From an uncultured Lachnospiraceae bacterium (lineage in GTDB: Bacteria; Bacillota; Clostridia; Lachnospirales; Lachnospiraceae): a stretch of 5,403 bases of DNA. Where the stretch lies: positions 1 to 5,403 of the forward strand of contig CAJUPF010000120.1 of assembly GCA_910588565.1 (NCBI GenBank). The letters are read 5' to 3'. Made by a program: the position numbers and the translations under genes. The number at the start of each line of letters is the position of its first letter. Within the stretch, counting starts at the first letter, position 1. Positions 1-5,403 of the stretch are shown here, in pieces. Below the pieces are notes generated by a model. That model worked only from the letters and a program-made list of their open reading frames with translations. It was not told the DNA's origin and ran no database searches.

Positions 1-66
1 TCTCATTTTTTCTATTCTAACATACTTTTTCTCCGTATTCTACCACTTATATTTCTTTGAAATGTA

Positions 67-112
67 AAAAGTTCTTGTAAACAGTGCTACTGCACCGTTT
101 ACAAGAACTTTT
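67..112 (-). terminator. Intrinsic terminator of the rpsB-tsf operon, possibly bidirectional
   Basis: The arms at 67-82 and 97-112 are a perfect 16-bp inverted repeat. Inside them, 84-87 and 92-95 (GTGC/GCAC) add four more pairs around a four-base loop. The one position between the two stems (83/96) is A-C on the plus strand but a G-U wobble on the minus-strand RNA, so the minus-strand hairpin is continuous over 21 pairs. It lies 35 bases past the tsf stop codon. On the minus strand the stem runs into a short T run (62-70 region), and on the plus strand into TTTTGTTTT, so it could also stop transcription coming from the left. Termination is inferred from structure. A terminator here suggests that any pyrH-frr genes, which often follow tsf, would need their own promoter. 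Confidence 0.9.
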
Positions 113-147
113 GTTTTAAATATCAATGTGTCGACAAAATCCGACAA

Positions 148-1077
148 TTATTTCATCTGCGCCGCAACCTCCGCCGCAAAATCCTCATTCTTCTTCTCGA
201 TTCCTTCGCCTGTCTCAAACCGGATAAACTTCTTCACAGCTACAGCCGTACCAACTTCTTTGGAAACAGCTTCCAAGTATTTTCCAACTGTCTGCTTGCC
301 GTCTTCTGCCTTTACATAAACCTGATCCACCAGGCAGATTTCCTTCAGTTCCTTATTCACACGGCCTTCAATCATGCCGTTAATCACTTTCTCCGGCTTC
401 TGGGATTCCTTTGGATCGTTCTGGATCTGTGCTAAAAGAATCTCTTTTTCATGTGCAATGTATTCAGCGCTTACTTCGCTTCTGTCAATGTATTTCGGAT
501 TCAATGCTGCAATCTGCATGGCAATGTTCTTCATTGCTTCTTTTACAGTATCGTTTACTGTATCTGTTTCTGCTACAACTACAACACCGATACGTCCGCC
601 GCCATGGATATATTCTACAATACAGCCATTTTCTGCAGTCGCTTTTTCAAATCTTCTGATCTTCAGGTTCTCACCGATTACAGCGATCTGCTCAACCAGC
701 ACGTCTTTTACGGTCTTAGAAGCATCTTCCAGCCAAGCTTCTTCCATAAATGCATCGATGTCTGCCGCATTGCTTGCCAGCGCCTGATCTGCAACTTTTC
801 CAACGTATGTCTGGAATTTCTCGTTCTTTGCTACAAAGTCAGTTTCGGAGTTTACTTCTACAATTGCAGCGGTGTTGTCCTTCACTACTACTTTTACAAT
901 ACCTTCTGCTGCAATGCGGGAAGCTTTCTTCTCAGCCTTTGCCTGGCCGTTCTTTCTCAGGAACTCCATAGCTTCGTCCATATTTCCATTTGTCTCGTTT
1001 AAAGCTTTTTTACAATCCATCATGCCTGCGCCGGATAATTCACGCAGTTCTTTTACCATTGCTGCTGTAATAGCCAT
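148..1077 (-). CDS. tsf: Elongation factor Ts (EF-Ts)
   Basis: EF-Ts is the cytoplasmic guanine nucleotide exchange factor for EF-Tu: it releases GDP so that EF-Tu can bind GTP and aminoacyl-tRNA again. The 309-residue product starts with the N-terminal UBA-like helical module (about 1-53, with LRELSGAGMMDCKKAL at 11-26). It then shows the family signature TDFVAKN at 79-85, whose Asp80 and Phe81 correspond to the residues that E. coli EF-Ts inserts into EF-Tu. The core dimerisation-type domains follow, including HGGGRIGVVV at 158-167 and QIAALNPKYI at 188-197. It is somewhat longer than the E. coli protein (about 283 residues) and appears intact. The ATG at 1077 has a GGAGG at 1087-1091, nine bases upstream, supporting this start. 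It follows rpsB by 33 bases, the classic rpsB-tsf order, with no promoter seen between them, so it is probably cotranscribed. Confidence 0.98.
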   Translation of the reverse strand: MAITAAMVKELRELSGAGMMDCKKALNETNGNMDEAMEFLRKNGQAKAEKKASRIAAEGIVKVVVKDNTAAIVEVNSETDFVAKNEKFQTYVGKVADQALASNAADIDAFMEEAWLEDASKTVKDVLVEQIAVIGENLKIRRFEKATAENGCIVEYIHGGGRIGVVVVAETDTVNDTVKEAMKNIAMQIAALNPKYIDRSEVSAEYIAHEKEILLAQIQNDPKESQKPEKVINGMIEGRVNKELKEICLVDQVYVKAEDGKQTVGKYLEAVSKEVGTAVAVKKFIRFETGEGIEKKNEDFAAEVAAQMK

Positions 1078-1110
1078 TTTGTCTGTCCTCCAACTCTATC
1101 TGATTCTATC

Positions 1111-1848
1111 TTACGCTTCTGCTGCTTCTTCCACTTCTGCTTCTTCTGTATTATCTACTTCAATCGTACCCTGATTTGCTTCCACAACTGCGTCCGCCAT
1201 TTTGGAAACAATTAATTTTACCGCGCGGATGGCGTCGTCGTTGCCAGGGATTACATAATCAAGCTCTTCCGGATCACAGTTCGTATCCGCAATGCCGATC
1301 AACGGAATTCCCAGTGTATGCGCTTCCTGGATACAGATTCTCTCCTTCTTGGGATCTACTACAAAAATAGCATCCGGAAGTCTCTTCATATCCTTGATTC
1401 CGCCAAGGTTTTTCTCCAACTTATTCCATTCTTTCTTAAGTGCAATTACTTCTTTTTTCGGTAAAACATCAAATGTTCCATCTTCCGCCATTGCTTCAAT
1501 TGCTTTTAAGCGTCCGATACGGCTCTGAATCGTCTTAAAGTTCGTCAGCATACCGCCTAACCATCTCTCATTTACATAGTACATTCCGCAGCGCTCTGCT
1601 TCTACTTTGATTGCATCCTGCGCCTGTTTCTTGGTGCCGACAAAAAGAACTGTGCCGCCTTCTGCTACGATATCAGCTACCGCTGCATAAGCTTCATCTA
1701 CTTTACCTACCGATTTCTGTAAATCAATAATATAGATACCATTTCTCTCAGTGTAGATGTATGGAGCCATTTTCGGGTTCCATCTTCTTGTCTGATGCCC
1801 AAAATGAACACCGGCTTCCAGTAACTGTTTCATTGTAATAACGCTCAT
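1111..1848 (-). CDS. rpsB: 30S ribosomal protein S2
   Basis: S2 is a structural protein of the small ribosomal subunit, bound late in assembly at the head-body junction on the solvent side, where it helps recruit S1-type proteins in species that have them. The 245-residue product has normal family length. The N-terminal S2 motif is clear (GVHFGHQTRRWNPKMAPYI, 13-31), followed by VNERWLGGMLTNF (92-104), a charged helical protrusion (about 105-157), and the second signature PDAIFVVDPKKE (158-169) with IADTNCDP (186-193). The C-terminus is a short acidic Glu/Ala tail (about 230-245), which is variable in the family. The ATG at 1848 is preceded by GGAGG at 1856-1860 with seven bases between, so the start is secure. 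It is the first gene of a two-gene operon with tsf and has a leader of about 110 nt that may carry autoregulatory structure. Confidence 0.98.
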   Translation of the reverse strand: MSVITMKQLLEAGVHFGHQTRRWNPKMAPYIYTERNGIYIIDLQKSVGKVDEAYAAVADIVAEGGTVLFVGTKKQAQDAIKVEAERCGMYYVNERWLGGMLTNFKTIQSRIGRLKAIEAMAEDGTFDVLPKKEVIALKKEWNKLEKNLGGIKDMKRLPDAIFVVDPKKERICIQEAHTLGIPLIGIADTNCDPEELDYVIPGNDDAIRAVKLIVSKMADAVVEANQGTIEVDNTEEAEVEEAAEA

Positions 1849-1961
1849 TTTCTTACCTCCATTGGTTATTGTCTTCCATATGCTTCCTTTCCTGAAGCAC
1901 CGTCACCGGCACCGCTCCATCATCCGCATATGTGTTTGCTGTTCTGGTTTTCATAAAAACC
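1849..1961 (-). promoter_or_regulatory. rpsB 5' leader with competing inverted repeats
   Basis: The inferred untranslated leader holds several structures on the minus-strand RNA. A small hairpin (GGTTTT/AAAACC, 1946-1961, four-base loop) sits at the predicted 5' end. A 7-bp inverted repeat CATATGC/GCATATG (1926-1932 with 1877-1883) can close a domain over the middle of the leader. A 6-bp hairpin TGCTTC/GAAGCA (1881-1899, seven-base loop) shares bases 1881-1883 with that outer stem, so the two cannot fully form together. The enclosed segment carries three CACCGN hexamers (plus-strand reading) in tandem at 1898-1915. Autoregulation of rpsB by S2 through its leader is known in E. coli. Whether this leader works the same way is inference, and I do not recognise it as a named RNA family. 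Confidence 0.45.
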
Positions 1962-1967
1962 TGTACG

Positions 1968-1997
1968 ATTATACCATATGAATGCAGCGGAATGCAA
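1968..1997 (-). promoter_or_regulatory. Promoter of rpsB-tsf (extended -10, sigma-A type)
   Basis: Read on the minus strand, a perfect TATAAT lies at 1968-1973, preceded by TGG, giving the extended -10 form TGnTATAAT. Eighteen bases upstream is a weak -35, TTGCAT (1992-1997), matching the consensus only in its first three bases. An A-rich stretch at about 2000-2010, just upstream of the -35, resembles an UP element. Transcription would start near 1961, leaving a leader of about 110 nt before the rpsB ATG. The extended -10 and A-tract probably make up for the poor -35, as expected for a heavily expressed ribosomal operon. The sequence match is direct; the start point is inferred. Confidence 0.8.
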
Positions 1998-2044
1998 GTA
2001 TTTTTTCTTACAGCTCAGCAATATACATCATAGAAAATAACATG

Positions 2045-2058
2045 TTTTATTAATAAAA
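2045..2058. repeat. 14-bp perfect AT palindrome, possible operator
   Basis: TTTTATTAATAAAA reads identically on both strands. It lies about 50 bases upstream of the rpsB -35 and about 90 bases upstream of the candidate -10 for the rightward glycosidase gene, a position where a regulator could act on either. The surroundings are very AT-rich, so a chance palindrome is quite possible, and I do not recognise the operator of any known family. Confidence 0.25.
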
Positions 2059-2147
2059 TACATCGTTCCAATCTGTTTCAAGCAAACAAAGAGAAAATAA
2101 AAAAGAAATCATAACTTTTGCTATGGAAAAATCTGCGGATTCACTTT

Positions 2148-2153
2148 TATAAT
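2148..2153 (+). promoter_or_regulatory. Candidate -10 for the glycosidase gene
   Basis: A perfect TATAAT stands here on the plus strand, but the hexamer 17 bases upstream (GGAAAA, 2125-2130) is no -35 match, and there is no TG extension. If used, transcription would start near 2160 and give a leader of about 200 nt. A weak -35 suits a promoter that needs an activator, as is usual for inducible carbohydrate genes, but that is inference. A TTTACA at 2189-2194 was considered as a second -35 but has no fitting -10. Confidence 0.4.
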
Positions 2154-2205
2154 AAATAAGAAAGTATGCTTAAATGCATCGGTAATGTTTTACACAAAAA
2201 TATTC

Positions 2206-2265
2206 CAGCTGCAGATGACAGTTTTTTGGCTTATCAGCCTGCCAAACACAAAAAATCTTCAGCTG
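2206..2265 (+). promoter_or_regulatory. Nested hairpin in the glycosidase leader
   Basis: The outer arms CAGCTGCAGA (2206-2215) and TCTTCAGCTG (2256-2265) pair at nine of ten positions, with a single C-T mismatch. Inside, TTTGGC (2225-2230) pairs perfectly with GCCAAA (2241-2246) over a ten-base loop. An alternative inner pairing GGCT/AGCC (2228-2231 with 2236-2239) is also possible. No T run follows, so it is not a standard terminator. It lies in the inferred 5' leader, ending 15 bases before a strong Shine-Dalgarno-like sequence. A role in mRNA stability or translation control is possible, or it may be an operator read as DNA. I do not recognise it as a known riboswitch class. Confidence 0.45.
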
Positions 2266-2280
2266 TAAAAAATATATGAA

Positions 2281-2287
2281 AAGGAGG
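2281..2287 (+). promoter_or_regulatory. Orphan Shine-Dalgarno-like sequence (possible mRNA stabiliser)
   Basis: AAGGAGG is a near-perfect anti-16S match, but it lies 75 bases upstream of the glycosidase ATG and no good start codon sits at the usual distance from it (the nearest, GTG at 2302, is 14 bases away). In Bacillus, such Shine-Dalgarno copies far upstream (STAB-SD, as in cry3A leaders) hold ribosomes and protect the mRNA from 5' exonuclease attack. That role is an inference here. It could also be the remnant of a lost short leader gene. Confidence 0.4.
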
Positions 2288-2349
2288 CATATATTTTTCC
2301 CGTGTACTTCAATTACCACAGCAACTACTAATTCATCAATATTAATTTT

Positions 2350-2356
2350 AGGAGGG
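2350..2356 (+). promoter_or_regulatory. Ribosome binding site that fixes the glycosidase start
   Basis: AGGAGGG lies six bases upstream of the ATG at 2363. This decides between that start and an in-frame ATG at 2276, which would add 29 residues. The upstream ATG has no Shine-Dalgarno before it, and its extension would place a hydrophobic stretch ahead of a normal signal peptide. Confidence 0.85.
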
Positions 2357-2362
2357 ATTTTT

Positions 2363-5300
2363 ATGAATCGTATAGGACGACGTATCCTTAGTCAGGTTCT
2401 GGCATTTACACTGGCAATTGGGCTTCCATTCCAGGGAACTGCCGCTTTTGCAGCCGGAACCGATGCAGCAGTGGAAATCGCTGCAGAAGATAATTCCACA
2501 ACGTCTACACCACCAACAAAACCAACTCTTCCAGCCGGATTTTCTGAAGCGCTGGAGGAGAACGATGGCCTGACACTGGCAGATGGGGCTGCAACACAGG
2601 CATTATCCGGATGTGGTACAGTTTTTCCTGTCATCAACCACTGGAATGATAAAAATAAATTTCATGCTTCCATCAAAGATGTTACCCCCTTCAAATCTAG
2701 CGCTTTTACTTTATTACTTGACGTGAAACAGAATCCTCCCAGCAGCGATACATCCGTCTCAGATACCCGCGTTGCATCCACCATTGGAAGCAGTGCAAAC
2801 TACCTGCGCCTGCTGACCTATTCCGGAAAATTTGTATATGGCAACAAGAACAAACTGAATGAGCTCAGCCTTTCTGGCGTAAAAAAAGACGACTGGAACG
2901 CAGTTGCCATGACATATGAGGAAGCAAACGGCGGCAACGGCCATGTCATTATCTACATCAATGGCCAGAAAGCCGGAGAAGTTGCAGATATCGGATTTAA
3001 ACTCAGCAGCATGACATCTCTGTCCGCCATGATCGCCCGTTCTTTTGATACCAGCTATCTGCAGGAAGGCGTGTATGACAACATCGTAGTCGGCAATACC
3101 GCACTGAATGAAGCCACTGCAATTGCAGAGACTGCCTACCGCAAATATGCCAAGGAACATCTTCCTGCCAATACTGCTGCCCTGGAAGGTTATATTACAC
3201 AAGCACAAAAATTAGTCGGCACAACATATGCTTCCGCTGGCCTTGCAGATGCAATAAAAGCTGCCCAGGATTTACTTGCCACCAATCCTGACACTCCCAG
3301 ACAGGCAGAAGTTGACGCTGCTGCCAGAAAACTGTTATCAGAAATCAATAAGAGCAATCCTTCTCCTATCCTGATCAAAGGCAGTGATATAGATACAGCA
3401 GCCGCTAATATCAATGGTCTTACATACAAAGGCTTTGGTATGTTAAACGGCAACAGTACCAGTAATTTATTGTTAGAGTACAAAGACAAAGCTCCAGAAA
3501 AATACAACGAAATGATGCAATATCTGTTCGGCGGAGACTATCCGCTCTTTACCCACATCAAAATGGAAATGGGTAATGATGGAAATAACTCCACCGGAGC
3601 AGAAGCATGTACCATGCGTTATGAAGATGAAGAAGCAGACGCTTCCCGCTCTCCTGGGTTTGTAATGGCGGCAGATGCCAAAAAAATTAATCCAGCCGTA
3701 AAGATCAGTATTCTTCGTTGGGAAATGCCAAAATGGGCAGCTGATAAATGGAATGGCAGCAATAAACAAACCGATGGCTACGAAGCTGTGTACAAATGGT
3801 ACAAAGAAACAATTTTTGACGCATATGAAAAATATGGTTATGTAGTCGACTTTGTAAATCCGGATAAAAATGAAACAAGTAACCCGGACGACGCTTTTAT
3901 TAAATGGTATTCTAACCGCGTAAAAAATGAAACGGAATTTCCGAAATATATGGATCAGGCTGCACAGACAGCATACAAAAAAATCCGCATCATCGCTTCC
4001 GATGAGAACAAATCACTTAATATCGTACCACATATGCGTGAGGATGACGACTTATATAAGGCAGTTGATATTATCGGCTTCCACTACCGCACGAACGCTA
4101 CGGATGACTATGTAACAATGGCTGATACAGATGACAAAGAAGTATGGTACAGTGAAGGATGCGCAACATTTGGCTACTCCGAGCTTCAGGAAAATAAGAC
4201 TGTAGAATATGGCGCAAACAGCATCGGCGGATACCAGAGTCCACTCGCTCTGATGGACAGCTTTATCACAGCCTTTAAATCCTCCAGGCGTACCCACTAT
4301 ATGTTCCAGCCGGCAATCGGCGCTTTTTATGAAGGCATCCAGTATGGCCACAAAGAACTGTTAAGCGCACGTGACCCATGGAGCGGTTACATACATTATG
4401 ATCCGGCGTTATACATGTTAGAACACTTTTCCAAATTTGCGAAAACAGGCTGGGAAGACAGCAACCCGGATACGAACGATATCTGGCGTGCAATCCCCGC
4501 CGCTACATCAAGCGCTTTTGCTGGTACCGACAACGAGCATGCTACTGCAGGCATTGACGGCAACGCAGGTTATATGACCCTGGCAGCGCCGGATAAATCT
4601 GATTTTTCTGTTGTATTTGTAAATAACACACAGAATGAACAAGCATTTTTGATTAAAACAGAAGACATGGACACTGCAGCTGCAAAAGACCTGTATTTCT
4701 GGGTAACCGAAACAGATAAGTACTTACAGAATAAAGGAACAATCGAAAAGAAAACCGATGGCTGGGTTGTAACTCTGCCCGCTTATTCCGTAGCTACTGC
4801 CACAACATTAAACACTACGCCAGAGAGAACCCCAGACGAAGGCATTCACAACGAAGATCGCGTGGTTCTCGATACTGACGCAACTGGCGGCAGACTTGAT
4901 TCATCAAATGACATACTTTATGCTGACAATTTTGAATATGCAGAAGAAGCGACTCCTGAAAATCCCACATCTGCAGATGACCCATCCTGGCTTGAGAAAC
5001 GTGGAAATGAACCCCGCTATATGCTGGATACACATGGTGCATGGATTGTAGAAAACGGCAAATTGAAACAGGAACTGGCAAACAATGTCGCTCAATGGAA
5101 TGGCGGTGATCCTTCTACTATTGTCGGAGATTTCCGCTGGATGGATACCGACACATCTGTTAAAATAACGCTTCCAGACAATAATGCAGACACATGGGCC
5201 AGCCTGACTGTCCGGGCACAGACCGGAATGAACTGGAATAACAGCGGCTATACCTTACGCATAAGCGGCAGTGGTAAATGGGAATTATACCGTATTGGCA

Positions 5301-5403
5301 CAAAAGTTGCCGAAGGTTCTGTTTCTCCAGCCAGCGACAATACTTATTCATTAGAGATCAAATCTCTTAATGATTTGCTGTCCATTGCAGTCAATGGAAA
5401 AAC
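2363..5403 (+). CDS. Secreted GH59-like glycoside hydrolase (galactocerebrosidase family), 3' end cut by window
   Basis: A predicted extracellular retaining glycosidase; 1013 codons are visible with no stop. Residues 1-30 form a signal peptide (basic RIGRR, hydrophobic core, AFA before the likely cut at 30/31), followed by a Thr/Pro linker (about 42-60). Residues about 64-256 resemble a LamG/concanavalin-like domain (WNAVAMTY at 178, YINGQ at 198, GVYDNIVVG at 236). Residues about 270-333 resemble a FIVAR helical module. The TIM-barrel core starts near 340, with YKGFG at 355 where GALC has YDGIGG. Later come KMEMGNDG, RIIASDE, DIIGFHY (569-575) and DPWSGY (671-676), all with clear GALC counterparts. 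Expected catalytic residues are E504 (acid/base, in NPDKNE) and E598 (nucleophile, in WYSEG). A beta-sandwich runs to about 815. From about 850 there is a lectin-like domain (DNFEY, then IVGDFRW at 920-926, GKWELYR near 971) like the GALC C-terminus. Galactosidase activity is the family expectation; the true substrate and cell-wall anchoring are unknown. Confidence 0.85.
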   Translation, partial: MNRIGRRILSQVLAFTLAIGLPFQGTAAFAAGTDAAVEIAAEDNSTTSTPPTKPTLPAGFSEALEENDGLTLADGAATQALSGCGTVFPVINHWNDKNKFHASIKDVTPFKSSAFTLLLDVKQNPPSSDTSVSDTRVASTIGSSANYLRLLTYSGKFVYGNKNKLNELSLSGVKKDDWNAVAMTYEEANGGNGHVIIYINGQKAGEVADIGFKLSSMTSLSAMIARSFDTSYLQEGVYDNIVVGNTALNEATAIAETAYRKYAKEHLPANTAALEGYITQAQKLVGTTYASAGLADAIKAAQDLLATNPDTPRQAEVDAAARKLLSEINKSNPSPILIKGSDIDTAAANINGLTYKGFGMLNGNSTSNLLLEYKDKAPEKYNEMMQYLFGGDYPLFTHIKMEMGNDGNNSTGAEACTMRYEDEEADASRSPGFVMAADAKKINPAVKISILRWEMPKWAADKWNGSNKQTDGYEAVYKWYKETIFDAYEKYGYVVDFVNPDKNETSNPDDAFIKWYSNRVKNETEFPKYMDQAAQTAYKKIRIIASDENKSLNIVPHMREDDDLYKAVDIIGFHYRTNATDDYVTMADTDDKEVWYSEGCATFGYSELQENKTVEYGANSIGGYQSPLALMDSFITAFKSSRRTHYMFQPAIGAFYEGIQYGHKELLSARDPWSGYIHYDPALYMLEHFSKFAKTGWEDSNPDTNDIWRAIPAATSSAFAGTDNEHATAGIDGNAGYMTLAAPDKSDFSVVFVNNTQNEQAFLIKTEDMDTAAAKDLYFWVTETDKYLQNKGTIEKKTDGWVVTLPAYSVATATTLNTTPERTPDEGIHNEDRVVLDTDATGGRLDSSNDILYADNFEYAEEATPENPTSADDPSWLEKRGNEPRYMLDTHGAWIVENGKLKQELANNVAQWNGGDPSTIVGDFRWMDTDTSVKITLPDNNADTWASLTVRAQTGMNWNNSGYTLRISGSGKWELYRIGTKVAEGSVSPASDNTYSLEIKSLNDLLSIAVNGK

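Noticed and set aside
129..146. Short inverted repeat TGTCG/CGACA just past the tsf stop
   Set aside because: Only five pairs with an eight-base loop, next to a far stronger hairpin; it probably has no separate role.
374..1002. Plus-strand open frames of up to 183 codons opposite tsf
   Set aside because: They are antisense shadows of an intact, well-conserved gene; their products are Cys/Phe/Ser-rich with no recognisable motif.
2206..2265. Reading the leader hairpin as an intrinsic terminator or attenuator
   Set aside because: The stem is followed by an A-rich rather than a T-rich run on the plus strand, so classical termination is unlikely.
2302..2340. Possible leader peptide starting at GTG 2302 behind the AAGGAGG
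   Set aside because: The spacing of 14 bases is too long for efficient initiation, and the frame gives no recognisable peptide.
2276..2362. Upstream in-frame ATG at 2276 that would lengthen the glycosidase by 29 residues
   Set aside because: It has no ribosome binding site, whereas the ATG at 2363 has AGGAGGG at ideal spacing and begins a standard signal peptide.
2759..3769. Minus-strand open frames of 98-149 codons lying opposite the glycosidase
   Set aside because: They lie wholly inside a plus-strand frame with clear domain matches, are rich in Cys, Ile and Phe runs typical of antisense reading, and have no convincing ribosome binding sites.

Overview
The window looks like part of a low-to-moderate GC Firmicutes chromosome, most likely a Lachnospiraceae-type gut clostridium. 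This rests on the EF-Ts and ribosomal protein S2 sequences, strong GGAGG ribosome binding sites and AT-rich intergenic DNA. The family placement is an inference from sequence character, not from a search.

The left third (about 1-2000) is a core translation operon read on the minus strand. A promoter near 1968-1997 drives rpsB (ribosomal protein S2, 1111-1848) and tsf (elongation factor Ts, 148-1077), which are 33 bases apart. The operon closes with a very strong intrinsic terminator hairpin at 67-112. Between promoter and rpsB is a leader of about 110 nt holding inverted repeats, two of which exclude each other, and a three-copy CACCGN repeat. This is a plausible site for S2 feedback control, but that is not shown.

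The middle (1849-2362) is a 514-base divergent intergenic region. Its left side carries the rpsB promoter and leader. Its right side carries a possible -10 for the rightward gene, a nested hairpin at 2206-2265, and a strong Shine-Dalgarno-like sequence at 2281-2287 that does not serve the downstream start.

The right half (2363 to the edge) is one large open reading frame on the plus strand with no stop: 1013 codons, continuing past the window. It encodes a secreted multidomain glycoside hydrolase: signal peptide, Thr/Pro-rich linker, LamG/concanavalin-like domain, FIVAR-like helical segment, a catalytic core resembling GH59 (the galactocerebrosidase, GALC, family), a beta-sandwich, and a C-terminal lectin-like domain like the one at the end of GALC. 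Both expected catalytic glutamates are visible (E504 and E598), but the motif around the acid/base differs from that of the animal enzymes.

The two halves are not functionally related: a housekeeping operon sits back to back with an accessory extracellular carbohydrate-degrading gene. The glycosidase is the most interesting item. Its substrate cannot be read from sequence; cleavage of a beta-galactoside, perhaps on a glycolipid or complex glycan, is the family-based expectation. I see no tRNA, rRNA, CRISPR array, insertion sequence or attachment site.
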